This document shows positions 17,991-26,841 of a stretch of 64,000 nt of DNA, piece after piece. The stretch spans positions 1 to 64,000 of the forward strand of contig NZ_NFJU01000007.1 of assembly GCF_002160025.1 (NCBI RefSeq), written 5' to 3'. The first letter of the stretch is position 1. Each line of letters starts with the position of its first letter. Source of the DNA: Anaeromassilibacillus sp. An200. Lineage in GTDB: Bacteria; Bacillota; Clostridia; Oscillospirales; Acutalibacteraceae. Below the pieces are notes generated by a model. The model was not told where the DNA came from. It saw only the letters and a list, made by a program, of their open reading frames with translations, and did not search any database. The translations under genes and the position numbers were made by a program.

Positions 17991-18128
17991 CTCCAGCAAA
18001 AAACTGTCTCTTGGATGAAACAAGCAGAGGATTCTCCTGCAAAACGCGGAGAAATCCATGCTGAGATTTGGAAATTGTGTGAATTTGGACGATTCTCACA
18101 GGAAAATTCTCCGATTTGGCTTTTTTGA

Positions 18129-18157
18129 TTGAAAATATCGGGCAACCGTAGTATAAT
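18129..18157 (+). promoter_or_regulatory. Promoter of the liv operon
   Basis: TTGAAA at 18129-18134 and TATAAT at 18152-18157 with a 17-bp spacer, about 75 bp upstream of the livJ start. Confidence 0.8.
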
Positions 18158-18234
18158 TCAATACATTAAAGCGAAGCTTGACTACATTGCGGATGGTTCG
18201 CGGCCAGCGGACATTTTCGCACCAGGAGGGTATG

Positions 18235-19407
18235 ATGACCATGAAAAAACGTATTCTCGCGGCTTTGATGGCGCTTGCCATGCTTGGCGCCTTCTCCGGC
18301 TGCTCCAACACGGGCAACGGCGGCTCGGCTTCCGGCGGCAGCGACTCCGACACCATCCGGATCGGCGGCCTCGCTCCCCTCACCGGCGATGCAGCCAGCT
18401 ACGGCGTAGCGGTGAACAACGGCATCCAGATGGCTGTGGAGGACATCAACGCCAACGGCGGCATTGACGGCAAACAGATTAAATACATCTATTACGACGA
18501 AAAGGGCGACACAACCGAAGCGACAAACGCCTATAACAAGCTGGTGCAGGACGATAAGGTGGTAGCCATCATCGGCGACGTAACCACGAAGCCCACACTG
18601 GCTGTGGCGCAGACCTCCCAGCAGGACAACATCCCTATCATTACCGCCACCGCCACCGCGGCTGAGGTAACGCTGACCGGCCCCAACATTTTCCGTGCCT
18701 GCTTCACCGATCCGTTCCAGGGAGAGCTGATGGCCTCCTATGCCTCGGAGAAGCTTGGGGCCACAAAAGTGGCTGTCCTCTCCGATATGGCGGACGACTA
18801 CTCCTCCGGCATCGCGGAGGCCTTTGTGGCCAAGGCCAAAGAGCTGGGCATGGAGGTTGTCGCGGATGAAAAATACCAGGACGGCGATGTGGACTTCAAG
18901 AGCCAGCTGACCAACATCAAGGGCCAGAATCCGGACGTTCTCTTCCTGCCGGTCTATTATGAGGATCTCCGCCTGATCTCGGCACAGGCCAAAGAAGTGG
19001 GCGTGACAGCTCAGCTCTGCGGCGCGGACGGTTGGGACTCCGTTCTCACAGATAACTTTGATTCGAGCGTGCTCAACGGCGGCGTATTTTGCAGCCAGTA
19101 CAGCACGGAAAGCACCGACGAGCGCGTGCAGAACTTCATCTCCACCTACAAGGAGAAATATGAGATGGATCCGAATATGTTCGCTGTTCTTGCCTATGAC
19201 GCCACCAACATGATGGCACAGGCAATTTCCGACGCGGGCAGCACGGATTCCCAGGCTATCATTGACGCAATGGCGGCGCTGGAATACGACGGCCTGACCG
19301 GTCACATGACCTTCGATGCGGATCGCAATCCGCAGAAGTCCGCTGTGATTGTCTCCATTCAGGACGACACGTACAAATTTGTTGAAAACTACGATCCGGA
19401 GGCATAA
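18235..19407 (+). CDS. livJ: Branched-chain amino acid ABC transporter, substrate-binding lipoprotein
   Basis: A 390-residue lipoprotein with a type I periplasmic-binding fold. The signal peptide MKKRILAALMALAMLGAFSG is followed by the lipobox Cys (LGAFSGC) and a Gly/Ser linker, then TIRIGGLAPLTGDAASYG, the usual start of LivJ-like receptors for Leu/Ile/Val or related amino acids. It binds the ligand outside and docks on LivHM. ATG codons at 18232, 18235 and 18241 are all in frame; 18235 has the best distance to AGGAGG. It is the first of five genes. A hairpin between it and livH probably lets the receptor be made in excess. Specificity for amides, urea or aromatic acids cannot be excluded. 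Confidence 0.93.
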   Translation: MTMKKRILAALMALAMLGAFSGCSNTGNGGSASGGSDSDTIRIGGLAPLTGDAASYGVAVNNGIQMAVEDINANGGIDGKQIKYIYYDEKGDTTEATNAYNKLVQDDKVVAIIGDVTTKPTLAVAQTSQQDNIPIITATATAAEVTLTGPNIFRACFTDPFQGELMASYASEKLGATKVAVLSDMADDYSSGIAEAFVAKAKELGMEVVADEKYQDGDVDFKSQLTNIKGQNPDVLFLPVYYEDLRLISAQAKEVGVTAQLCGADGWDSVLTDNFDSSVLNGGVFCSQYSTESTDERVQNFISTYKEKYEMDPNMFAVLAYDATNMMAQAISDAGSTDSQAIIDAMAALEYDGLTGHMTFDADRNPQKSAVIVSIQDDTYKFVENYDPEA

Positions 19408-19455
19408 CGCCGGATTGTCTGAAATTGAATTTCATGCGCCCATGCGGCGCGTGCT

Positions 19456-19487
19456 CAAAAGGGGATGATTTCGATCACCCCCTTTTG
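19456..19487 (+). terminator. Intercistronic hairpin between livJ and livH
   Basis: CAAAAGGGG pairs with CCCCTTTTG, and the stem is extended through TGAT/ATCA around a TTCG-type loop. There is no T-run afterwards. It is probably a partial terminator or 3-prime stabiliser that raises livJ over the permease genes. Confidence 0.6.
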
Positions 19488-19514
19488 GATTATCTTGAGG
19501 CAGGAGGGTCAGGG

Positions 19515-20396
19515 ATGGATTTTCTCACACAGATCATCAACGGCCTGGGCCAGGGCAGCATTTACGCGCTTGTGGCGCTCGGCTACAGCATGGTCTACGG
19601 TATCACCCAGCTTATCAACTTTGCGCACGGCGACATCATCATGGTGGGCGCCTACACCACCTATGTGATGCTCATTATGGCCGGGACGCCGCTCTGGGCC
19701 GCGATTCTCGCGGCTGTCCTGTTTTGTGCGGTGGTCGGCGTCATCATCGAACAGGTGGCCTACCAGCGTCTGCTCAACAAAAATGCTCCCCGTATCTCCC
19801 TGCTGATCACGGCGATCGGCGTCAGCATGCTGCTGCAAAACCTGTATCAGCTTATTTTCAAATCCGACGCCAAATCCGTCTCCAATGTTCTGCCGAGCTT
19901 TCCAATCCCGGTGGGACCGCTGGAAATCAGCAGCGTCACGCTGATTACCATTGTGACCTCCGTTCTGGTGATGCTCCTGCTTCAAATTCTTGTCAAGAAA
20001 ACGAGAATCGGCAAGGCTATGCGCGCCACCAGTGAGGACGCGGGCGCGGCTAAGCTGATGGGTATCAGCTCCCGCAATACGATTGCGTTCACCTTCGCTA
20101 TCGGCTCCGGCCTTGCGGCGATCGGAGCGGTGCTGTACTGCGGCGCGTATCCGCAGATCACCCCGTATATGGGAAGCATGCTCGGCCTGAAGGCTTTTGT
20201 CGCGGCGGTGCTCGGCGGAATCGGCAGCATCCCCGGCGCAATGATCGGCGGCATCCTGATCGGCGTGGCGGAAAGCCTGACGAAAGCTCTTGGATGGTCG
20301 CAAATCACCGACGCTGTCGTGTTTGGTATTCTGATTCTGGTGCTTCTGGTCAAGCCCGCCGGGCTTTTGGGCCGGAACATCAAGGAAAAGGTGTAA
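19515..20396 (+). CDS. livH: Branched-chain amino acid ABC transporter permease LivH
   Basis: A 293-residue permease with about eight membrane helices. It shows the LivH hallmark GLGQGSIYALVALGYSMVYG near the N-terminus, then INFAHGDIIMVGAY, and the coupling region AMRATSEDAGAAKLMGI. A conserved AAVLGGIGSIPGAMIGG precedes the last helices. It pairs with LivM to form the membrane channel. ATG at 19515 is close behind GGAGGGTCAGGG; an upstream in-frame extension into the hairpin is not credible. The next gene begins 15 bp downstream. Confidence 0.96.
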   Translation: MDFLTQIINGLGQGSIYALVALGYSMVYGITQLINFAHGDIIMVGAYTTYVMLIMAGTPLWAAILAAVLFCAVVGVIIEQVAYQRLLNKNAPRISLLITAIGVSMLLQNLYQLIFKSDAKSVSNVLPSFPIPVGPLEISSVTLITIVTSVLVMLLLQILVKKTRIGKAMRATSEDAGAAKLMGISSRNTIAFTFAIGSGLAAIGAVLYCGAYPQITPYMGSMLGLKAFVAAVLGGIGSIPGAMIGGILIGVAESLTKALGWSQITDAVVFGILILVLLVKPAGLLGRNIKEKV

Positions 20397-20411
20397 GGAG
20401 GTGCGCTGGCT

Positions 20412-21443
20412 GTGACTAAATCAAAGAAAACGGGGCGAATCCCCAAAAGCAAGCTTCTCTCCTATGCCGTCAACGCCGGGCTTCTCCTGGTGTTCTATTT
20501 CCTGTTTTTCGCCCTGATTGCGAACGGTACCATCAATCGTTACTCCTCCGGCATTATGACCACGATGTTCATCAACATTATCCTGACCGTCAGCCTGAAC
20601 CTGGTCAGCGGATTTCTGGGCCAGCTGGTGCTCGGCCACGCGGGCTTCATGAGCGTGGGCGCTTATACGGCGGCTCTGTTCACCCTTTACTCAGGCCTGC
20701 CGATCACGATCGCTTTCCCCATCTCGATTGTCCTCGCGGGCGTGATGGCCGCTGTGTTCGGCGTGATCATCGGTGTGCCTGCCCTGCGCCTGCGCGGCGA
20801 TTATCTGGCTATCATCACACTGGGCTTCGGTGAGATTATCCGCGTGATCATCCTCGCGTGTGACTTCACCGGCGGCGCCAAGGGACTGCGCGGCATCCCA
20901 ACAATCCTTCCCAAGGGCAGCGACGCTACCTCCCTCGCTCTGGCAAAATACTCCTACGTTTTCTGGCTTGCCGTCATCACTGTGGTGGTGATCTGGGCGT
21001 TTGTCCGTTCCCGTCACGGCCGAGCTGTGATCGCCATCCGGGAGGATGAGATCGCGGCGGAAGCCTCCGGCATTCACACCACCTACTATAAGCTGTTCGC
21101 CTTCGTGATGGCAGCATTTTTCGCAGGAGTCGCCGGTTCTGTATACGCCCATCACATTGGCGTGCTGGATCCGGGCAAATTTAACTTTGACTACTCCGTT
21201 GAAATCCTGCTGATGGCTGTTCTGGGCGGTCTCGGCTCTATCACAGGCTCCATTATCGCGGCAGTCGCGCTGACCATCCTGCCGGAGTTCCTGCGCGGCT
21301 TCGAGGACTACCGGATGCTGATTTACGCGGTGATCCTCATCATCGTGATGCTGTTCAAACCGTCCGGCCTGATGGGGCAGCGGGAGTTTTCACTGTCCGG
21401 TCTGGCCGCACGCCTGACGGCCAAAAAGAGAAAGGGGGAATAA
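20412..21443 (+). CDS. livM: Branched-chain amino acid ABC transporter permease LivM
   Basis: A 343-residue permease, partner of LivH. Family motifs seen: SLNLVSGFLGQLVLGHAGFM, PALRLRGDYLAIITLGFGEI, the coupling-helix region AIREDEIAAEASGIHTTYYK, and AVLGGLGSITGSIIAA. GTG at 20412 follows TAAGGAGG; no ATG lies between this and the first helix. It is 15 bp downstream of livH and only 3 bp upstream of livG, so the operon is tightly coupled. Confidence 0.96.
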   Translation: MTKSKKTGRIPKSKLLSYAVNAGLLLVFYFLFFALIANGTINRYSSGIMTTMFINIILTVSLNLVSGFLGQLVLGHAGFMSVGAYTAALFTLYSGLPITIAFPISIVLAGVMAAVFGVIIGVPALRLRGDYLAIITLGFGEIIRVIILACDFTGGAKGLRGIPTILPKGSDATSLALAKYSYVFWLAVITVVVIWAFVRSRHGRAVIAIREDEIAAEASGIHTTYYKLFAFVMAAFFAGVAGSVYAHHIGVLDPGKFNFDYSVEILLMAVLGGLGSITGSIIAAVALTILPEFLRGFEDYRMLIYAVILIIVMLFKPSGLMGQREFSLSGLAARLTAKKRKGE

Positions 21444-21446
21444 GCC

Positions 21447-22208
21447 ATGGCAGTTTTGGAAGCAGAAAACCTCAGCATTGTGTTTGGTGGCCTCCATGCT
21501 GTGGATGACGTCCATTTCTCTCTGGAAAAGGAACAAATCATGGGCCTGATCGGCCCGAACGGCGCGGGAAAAACGACGGTATTCAACCTTCTCACCGGTG
21601 TGTACACTCCCACCACCGGACAGATCAAGCTGGAAGGCCAAAGCATCCTCGGCAAAAAAACGCACCAGATCACCCGCATGGGGATCGCGCGTACCTTCCA
21701 GAATATCCGCCTGTTCAAAGACATGACGGTGCTGGACAATGTGCGTGTCGCCATGAACCAGAAAATGAAATATTCCGCTGCCGCCGGGATTTTCAGTCTT
21801 CCGTCCTACTGGCGGGAAGAAGCGGAGGTGGAGGAAAAGGCTTTGGAGCTCCTGAGCGTGTTCCATCTGGAGGATCATGCGTCGGATCGGGCCAAGAATC
21901 TTCCCTATGGCCAGCAGCGCAAGCTGGAAATCGCCCGCGCTCTCGCGGCGGAGCCCAAGGTACTCCTTCTCGATGAGCCTGCCGCCGGCATGAACCCGAC
22001 GGAGACGGCAGAACTGATGGAGACTATTGAGCTGATCCGCTCCCGCTTTCACATCTCCATTCTCCTGATCGAGCACGACATGAGCTTTGTCATGGAAATC
22101 TGCGAGCATCTGGTGGTGCTCGATTACGGCCGTATCATTGCTTCGGGCTCTCCCGAGGAGATCCGCTCGAATCCAAAGGTCATTGCTGCGTATCTGGGAG
22201 GTGAGTGA
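21447..22208 (+). CDS. livG: Branched-chain amino acid ABC transporter ATPase LivG
   Basis: A 253-residue ATPase. Walker A is GPNGAGKTT, Q-loop in ARTFQNIRLF, signature LPYGQQRKLEIARAL, Walker B LLLDEPAAGMN, and switch His in LIEHDMSFV. The LivG-specific C-terminus (SGSPEEIRSNPKVIAAYLGG) is present. It works with LivF as a heterodimer on the LivHM channel. The end lies within the ribosome site of livF. Confidence 0.97.
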   Translation: MAVLEAENLSIVFGGLHAVDDVHFSLEKEQIMGLIGPNGAGKTTVFNLLTGVYTPTTGQIKLEGQSILGKKTHQITRMGIARTFQNIRLFKDMTVLDNVRVAMNQKMKYSAAAGIFSLPSYWREEAEVEEKALELLSVFHLEDHASDRAKNLPYGQQRKLEIARALAAEPKVLLLDEPAAGMNPTETAELMETIELIRSRFHISILLIEHDMSFVMEICEHLVVLDYGRIIASGSPEEIRSNPKVIAAYLGGE

Positions 22209-22209
22209 G

Positions 22210-22938
22210 ATGAAGGGAGAAAATGTGATGCTTGCCGTAAAGGATCTGGAAGTCTATTACGGCTCGATCCACGCCATCAAAAAAATCAGCTTTGAGGTGC
22301 GGGAAGGAGAGATCGTCACACTGATCGGCGCGAACGGCGCGGGAAAAACCACGACCCTTCACGCGATCAGCGGTTTGGTCAAAGCGCGCTCCGGCGAGAT
22401 CAATTTCTGCGGAAACAATCTGCGTTCCATGGAAGCACACAAGATCATCCGTCTCGGTCTGGCACAGGTGCCGGAAGGGCGGCGTATTTTCGCCAGCATG
22501 ACGGTGCAGGAAAACCTGGAAATGGGAGCGTACATCCGCCGCGACCGGGAGCAGATCCAACAGGATTATGAGCGTGTGTTTGAGCGCCTTCCCCGTCTCA
22601 AGGAGCGCCGCCGCCAAATTGCCGGTACACTCTCCGGCGGCGAGCAGCAGATGCTTGCCATTGGCCGCGCGCTGATGTCCAACCCGAAGATGCTCCTTCT
22701 TGACGAGCCTTCGATGGGCCTCTCCCCTCTTCTCGTCAGCGAGATTTTCAAAATCATCCGCGACGTGAACGAATCCGGAATGACGGTTCTCCTGGTGGAA
22801 CAGAACGCGAAGCAGGCTCTTGAGATTGCGGATCGCGCTTATGTGCTGGAAACCGGAACCATCTCCATGTCCGGCGACGCTTCGGAGCTGGCCACCGATG
22901 AAAAGGTACGTGCGGCTTATCTGGGCGGCGCTCAATAA
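22210..22938 (+). CDS. livF: Branched-chain amino acid ABC transporter ATPase LivF
   Basis: A 242-residue ATPase partner of LivG. Walker A is GANGAGKTTTL, LivF-type QVPEGRRIFASMTVQENLEMGA, signature LSGGEQQMLAIGRALM, Walker B LLLDEPSMGLSPLL, and switch region LVEQNAKQALEIADRAYVLE. ATG at 22210 follows GGGAGG that lies inside the end of livG; a second ATG at 22228 would also give a complete domain. It is the last gene of the operon, closed by a strong terminator 15 bp on. Confidence 0.97.
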   Translation: MKGENVMLAVKDLEVYYGSIHAIKKISFEVREGEIVTLIGANGAGKTTTLHAISGLVKARSGEINFCGNNLRSMEAHKIIRLGLAQVPEGRRIFASMTVQENLEMGAYIRRDREQIQQDYERVFERLPRLKERRRQIAGTLSGGEQQMLAIGRALMSNPKMLLLDEPSMGLSPLLVSEIFKIIRDVNESGMTVLLVEQNAKQALEIADRAYVLETGTISMSGDASELATDEKVRAAYLGGAQ

Positions 22939-22952
22939 AAATACGAGAAAAC

Positions 22953-22991
22953 AAACAGGGTGGATTGCCAAAATGGTAATCCACCCTGTTT
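22953..22991. terminator. Bidirectional terminator between livF and the DUF2812 gene
   Basis: An 18-bp stem (AAACAGGGTGGATTGCC and complement, one G-T pair) with a 3-nt loop has T-rich sequence on both sides. It can end transcripts from livF and from the convergent gene, whose stop codon it touches. Confidence 0.85.
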
Positions 22992-24205
22992 TATGCCAAA
23001 CTGCGATCCAGAGCACGCACCCAGTCTTCCAGAGAAAGTTCCGCTTCGGGGGAAGTCTGGTAAAAGGAGGCGTGAATCATCTGGTTTCCATGAACCAGAA
23101 CTACGGTAGGAAAGACAGCGGTATATGCATTGGCGTAATCTGCTTGCAGGGAATCCGGGAGAGAAAGCGACTGGTAATATTTTTGATTTCTCCGCCAGTC
23201 GTACGATTCGTATTCCCGCGCCAGTTCACGCGCCATCCATGGCGCAGCCGTCTCATAATAATCCACCGTCAGCCCGCCGGACACGGTACGGCCATCCGCC
23301 AAACGCAGGGAGCCACTCTGGTGGACAGAGAGAATCTGTGGAGCCAGCCAGTCGGTATGACGCTCTACCGTGCTTTCCAGCGGTCCGCCGGTTTTCGGTT
23401 TCCACTGCGCATCCGGAACGAAATCCTCCATGGTGGCAAAGGGAAGCGTTTCCTCATAATCCTCCAACGGCTGTGTAAAATCGCCGTGTGCATCCGCATT
23501 CCATAAGGCAAGCAGGCAGCCGAAAAAAGTACAGAGCAGGAGTAAATAGGCCGCCAGCGAGCAGTGATAGCGCCGGGCACGCGTCTGCCAGTTCTTGTGA
23601 TGATTCAAAGGCTGCCCGGCGCGCAGGCGCTTCCACAGACGGTGCAGCTGCACCGCGGAGGCCGCCGAACTGCCGATGCTCCACACCACCAGCACATTTC
23701 CCAGCAGGGAAACGGGCGTTCCGAGAGTAAGAAAAACGGCAAGCGGCATCCAGTTTCCCAGAATCAGAGGGTACAGAACAAGCCACAGCAGGAAGGACAC
23801 CAAGCTTCCCACCGCGCGGCGCCGGATCTGGTTCATGGAGATCGCCTGTACACGCGGGTCGGTATGCAGCTCCACCTGCTCAGCATCTTCACAGGCATAC
23901 AGATAAAAATCGCCGCGGCGCGCCACAAAATGCCAGCCATACTCCTCACTGAGCGAACGGGCTTCCTCATCGGGACCCGTATTGTCATCAAACACTCTTT
24001 TTTGAGGAGCTGCTTCGACACGGTAACGAATCCGGCGCGGTTCACCACACACAAAGCAGGCAAAACCCGCAAAAAAACCGTCCTCATCCAGGATCAGTCC
24101 CTGTGCGGCCATGCTTTGCAGCCAGCTCTCCGTCGCTTCCACATCATACCCCGGACAGGGCGGGAACCGCCAGGTGCGGCGCGGCTCCTGTGTCTTGCTG
24201 CTCAT
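22991..24205 (-). CDS. DUF2812 domain membrane protein
   Basis: A 404-residue protein. Residues about 13-125 form a DUF2812-like domain (WRFPPCPGYDVEATESWLQ, SEEYGWHFVARRGDFYLY with the usual short beta-strand pattern). Two or three helices follow (VSFLLWLVLYPLILGNWMPL, LGNVLVVWSIG, AAYLLLLCTFFGCLLALW), then a long extracytoplasmic C-terminal part of about 160 residues. The reaction or ligand is unknown. Genes of this family usually follow a PadR regulator, as here: it starts inside the PadR gene (62-bp overlap), so both are surely co-transcribed and probably co-regulated. Role in membrane stress or envelope response is speculation. Confidence 0.8.
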   Translation of the reverse strand: MSSKTQEPRRTWRFPPCPGYDVEATESWLQSMAAQGLILDEDGFFAGFACFVCGEPRRIRYRVEAAPQKRVFDDNTGPDEEARSLSEEYGWHFVARRGDFYLYACEDAEQVELHTDPRVQAISMNQIRRRAVGSLVSFLLWLVLYPLILGNWMPLAVFLTLGTPVSLLGNVLVVWSIGSSAASAVQLHRLWKRLRAGQPLNHHKNWQTRARRYHCSLAAYLLLLCTFFGCLLALWNADAHGDFTQPLEDYEETLPFATMEDFVPDAQWKPKTGGPLESTVERHTDWLAPQILSVHQSGSLRLADGRTVSGGLTVDYYETAAPWMARELAREYESYDWRRNQKYYQSLSLPDSLQADYANAYTAVFPTVVLVHGNQMIHASFYQTSPEAELSLEDWVRALDRSLA

Positions 24206-24521
24206 CTCTTCTCCTCCCTTCGCTCTCTGCGTCTGCTACACAGCGGCGCAGACGCTCCACTTCGCTCTGATACGCCTCCTCTCCCTTCTTCGTAATGGAA
24301 TAGGTGCGTTTTCGTCCATCGGAAGCGATCTCCTGAATGTAGCCTTCCTTCTCAAACTTTGCAAGAACGGTATACAGGGTAGCTGGACCAAGCCGCAGAA
24401 CCCCCTGTGTTTTCCGTTCGATGAAAGCAGCCGCATCAATCCCGCACATAGGTCCACGGCGCAAAGCCATCAGCACATAAAACATGGACTCTGTTAAGCT
24501 TTCCAGCGCTTTCTTTGGCAT
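24144..24521 (-). CDS. PadR family transcriptional regulator
   Basis: A 125-residue winged-helix regulator. The wing-helix core reads LTESMFYVLMALRRGPMCG, then LRLGPATLYTVLAKFEKEGY and the wing RKRTYSITKKGEEAY, all typical of PadR. The C-terminal helix for dimerisation is short. The gene overlaps the downstream DUF2812 gene by 62 bp. A consensus promoter (24569-24597) and a 30-bp palindrome (24541-24570) lie just upstream, so it most likely represses its own two-gene operon. ATG at 24521 is preceded by GGGAGGAAAAATT. The inducing signal is unknown. Confidence 0.92.
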   Translation of the reverse strand: MPKKALESLTESMFYVLMALRRGPMCGIDAAAFIERKTQGVLRLGPATLYTVLAKFEKEGYIQEIASDGRKRTYSITKKGEEAYQSEVERLRRCVADAESEGRRRDEQQDTGAAPHLAVPALSGV

Positions 24522-24540
24522 GAAATTTTTCCTCCCATCA

Positions 24541-24570
24541 ATATCGTTTCATGATATCATCTAACGATAT
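24541..24570. promoter_or_regulatory. Candidate PadR operator, 30-bp palindrome
   Basis: ATATCGTT, two bases, ATGATATCAT, two bases, AACGATAT. Both outer arms and the inner 10-mer are perfectly self-complementary. It lies between the -10 box and the ATG of the padR gene, the usual place for PadR autorepression. Confidence 0.75.
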
Positions 24571-24597
24571 TATAAATTTGCAGACACCCTTTGTCAA
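24569..24597 (-). promoter_or_regulatory. Consensus promoter of the padR-DUF2812 operon
   Basis: On the minus strand TTGACA (24597-24592) and TATAAT (24574-24569), 17-bp spacer. The palindrome overlaps the end of the -10. Confidence 0.85.
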
Positions 24598-24665
24598 GCT
24601 TCCCGCAGCGCAAAGATTTGTTGTTTATCATTCTGTGCCTTTACGGAATTTTGAGAGGTTTTGGT

Positions 24666-24695
24666 TTGACAGCCAGGGCAATCAACGGCTAAAAT
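24666..24695 (+). promoter_or_regulatory. Promoter of the first aldo/keto reductase gene
   Basis: TTGACA at 24666-24671 and TAAAAT at 24690-24695 with an 18-bp spacer. A leader of about 120 nt follows, with no structure that I recognise. Confidence 0.65.
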
Positions 24696-24819
24696 GAATG
24701 TATCTATAAACCATTTCATTCGGCGTCCCTCTTACACTATCACCAATGCTTCGCGATGGCAGCGGTACCGAACGTAAGCACCGCAAAGCTGGCAAACACA
24801 ACAACAGGAGGAAACAACC

Positions 24820-25740
24820 ATGAACGAAATCACACTGGGCCGCACCGGCCTGAAGGCCCCCCAAATCGGATTGGGCTGCATGCGCATTGCCGGCATGGAG
24901 CTTTCTCAGGGAGAAAAGCTTATTCGCACCGCGATGGAAAACGGCATCCACTTCTTTGACCATGCCGACATCTACGGCGGCGGAGAGTGCGAGAGCTTTT
25001 TCGCCAAGGCATGCGGAATGAACAGTTCCCTGCGCGAGAAAATGATTTTGCAGACCAAATGCTCCATCCGCCCCGGCTGCTTTGATTTTTCAAAAGAACA
25101 CATTCTCAAAAGCGTGGACGGCAGTTTGAGCCGCCTGCATACAGACTATGTGGACTTTCTGCTTCTTCACCGCCCGGATGCTCTTATGGAACCGGAGGAA
25201 GTCGCGGAAGCCTTCCGGGTTCTGAAGGAATCCGGCAAGGTCCGCTATTTCGGCGTCAGCAACCAGAACCCCGGGCAAATGGCGCTCCTGAACAAATATT
25301 GTGACAACGCCATCCAGGTCAACCAGCTTCAGTTCAGTATTGCCCACTGTGGTATGATCGACGCGGGACTCAATGTCAACATGGACAATCATGAAGGCGT
25401 GGTGCGCGACAGCGGCGTACTGGAATACTGCCGCCTGCATGACATCACCATCCAGGCATGGTCGCCGTTCCAGTACGGCATGTTCGAGGGCGTATTCCTG
25501 GGGAACACCGAGAAATACGCAAAGCTCAATGAGATCATCGATCGCCTTGCAGCGAAATACGGCGTGAGCAACTCCGCGATTGCCGTGGCATGGATTTCCC
25601 GTCACCCGGCGAAAATCCAGACCATTGTGGGAACTACCAATCCCGAGCGCCTTGCCGGCATCTGCGCTTCCTGCTCTGTGACGCTCACCCGGGAAGAGTG
25701 GTACGAGCTGTATCTGGCCGCCGGAAAGAAACTGCCATAA
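24820..25740 (+). CDS. Aldo/keto reductase (YdhF-like)
   Basis: A 306-residue NAD(P)H-dependent oxidoreductase with the AKR barrel. The tetrad is visible: Asp and Tyr in FFDHADIYGGG, Lys in LQTKCSI, His in LLLHRPD. The coenzyme segment near the C-terminus (IQTIVGTTNPERL) fits the YdhF-type branch. Substrate unknown; aldehydes or ketoses are usual. AGGAGG lies 9 nt before ATG at 24820. It is a single-gene unit with its own promoter and a strong terminator, convergent to a second, unrelated AKR that carries iron-sulfur motifs. Confidence 0.92.
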   Translation: MNEITLGRTGLKAPQIGLGCMRIAGMELSQGEKLIRTAMENGIHFFDHADIYGGGECESFFAKACGMNSSLREKMILQTKCSIRPGCFDFSKEHILKSVDGSLSRLHTDYVDFLLLHRPDALMEPEEVAEAFRVLKESGKVRYFGVSNQNPGQMALLNKYCDNAIQVNQLQFSIAHCGMIDAGLNVNMDNHEGVVRDSGVLEYCRLHDITIQAWSPFQYGMFEGVFLGNTEKYAKLNEIIDRLAAKYGVSNSAIAVAWISRHPAKIQTIVGTTNPERLAGICASCSVTLTREEWYELYLAAGKKLP

Positions 25741-25797
25741 AAAAGCAGCGATGCTTCTCCCGCCCTGCGGCGGCGGAAAGCATCGCTGCTTTTTTAC
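25741..25797. terminator. Bidirectional terminator between the two aldo/keto reductase genes
   Basis: A stem of about 13 bp or more (AAAGCAGCGATGCTT and complement) flanked by an A-run and a T-run, so it works for both convergent genes. Confidence 0.88.
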
Positions 25798-26811
25798 TTA
25801 TTTGAGAAATGTTTTATAATCCGCGTAATTATCCGCGAGCAGACGCGGTGTGTCAAGACCGTATGGACAATGATTCGCGCAGTGGTTGCAATGGATGCAG
25901 TTTTCCACGCGCTGCATTTTCTCCTGATTGTCCTCGCTCAGCCAGCCCTGCGTCGGAGAACGGCGCAGCAGCAGGGACATACGCGCCGCCGTCGGGATAT
26001 CGATCCCAGCGGGACACGGCAGGCAATAACCGCAGCCACGGCAGAAATTGCCCGCCAGCTCCTGGCGGTCGTGTGCAATGACGGCGGAAAGCTCCGGCGT
26101 CATAACAGGCGGATTCGAGACATAGGACAGGAATTCCCGCAGCTCGCTCTCCCGCTGGACACCCCAGATCGGCAGCACGTTCTCATACTGCGCGAGATAC
26201 GCATAGGCGGCGGCAGAATTGGTGATAAGGCCGCCCGAGAGCGCCTTCATTGCCACAAAGCCGACATTCTTTTCCGCGCAGAGACGCACCAGCTCCTCCT
26301 CTTTCGGATCCGCCAGATAGCTGAACGGGAATTGCAGCAGATCGTAAAGGCCCGATTCCACTGCTTCACGCGCCACAGCCAGACGATGGTTTGTTATTGC
26401 GATATGGCGGATTTTCCCCTGCTTTTTCGCTTCCAGCATGGCCTCATACAGTCCGCTTCCATCACCGGGCTTTGGACAGAGGGGCGGATTGTGGAACTGG
26501 TACACATCAATATAATCTGTGCGCAGCAGGCGGAGACTTGTCTCCAGATCCTTCCAGAAGCCTTCCGCCGTCTGAGACGGTGTTTTAGTCGCCAGGAAAA
26601 GCTCCGCGCGCTTCCCTCCGCCGAAGGCTGCACCCAGCTTTTCCTCACTGTCCGTATAGCTGCGGGCCGTATCAAAATACCGGATTCCGCCGTCAAACGC
26701 CTGGTGCAGCAAGCGCACCGCTTCCTCCTGTGTGATCCGCTGGATCGGCAGCGCACCGAAGCCGTTTTTCTCCACCCGGATGCCCGTTTTCCCCAACAAA
26801 ACAGATACCAT
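25798..26811 (-). CDS. Aldo/keto reductase with C-terminal 4Fe-4S domain
   Basis: A 337-residue oxidoreductase. The AKR barrel has Asp and Tyr in YFDTARSYTDSE, Lys in LATKTP and His in YQFHNPP. After about residue 260 there are two ferredoxin-like clusters, CRGCGYCLPCPAG and CIHCNHCANHCPYG, each with the C-x2-C-x2-C-x3-C-P spacing of 4Fe-4S sites. AKRs with such tails are common in anaerobes and may couple to ferredoxin. The ATG at 26811 stands 8 nt behind GGGAGG; a GTG at 26835 opens a longer frame that includes this SD and is rejected. It is the last gene of the pyr-to-AKR run, so co-transcription with ruvX is likely. Confidence 0.92.
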   Translation of the reverse strand: MVSVLLGKTGIRVEKNGFGALPIQRITQEEAVRLLHQAFDGGIRYFDTARSYTDSEEKLGAAFGGGKRAELFLATKTPSQTAEGFWKDLETSLRLLRTDYIDVYQFHNPPLCPKPGDGSGLYEAMLEAKKQGKIRHIAITNHRLAVAREAVESGLYDLLQFPFSYLADPKEEELVRLCAEKNVGFVAMKALSGGLITNSAAAYAYLAQYENVLPIWGVQRESELREFLSYVSNPPVMTPELSAVIAHDRQELAGNFCRGCGYCLPCPAGIDIPTAARMSLLLRRSPTQGWLSEDNQEKMQRVENCIHCNHCANHCPYGLDTPRLLADNYADYKTFLK

Positions 26812-26841
26812 GTTTATTTCCTCCCTTTTGCTCACGAGGTT

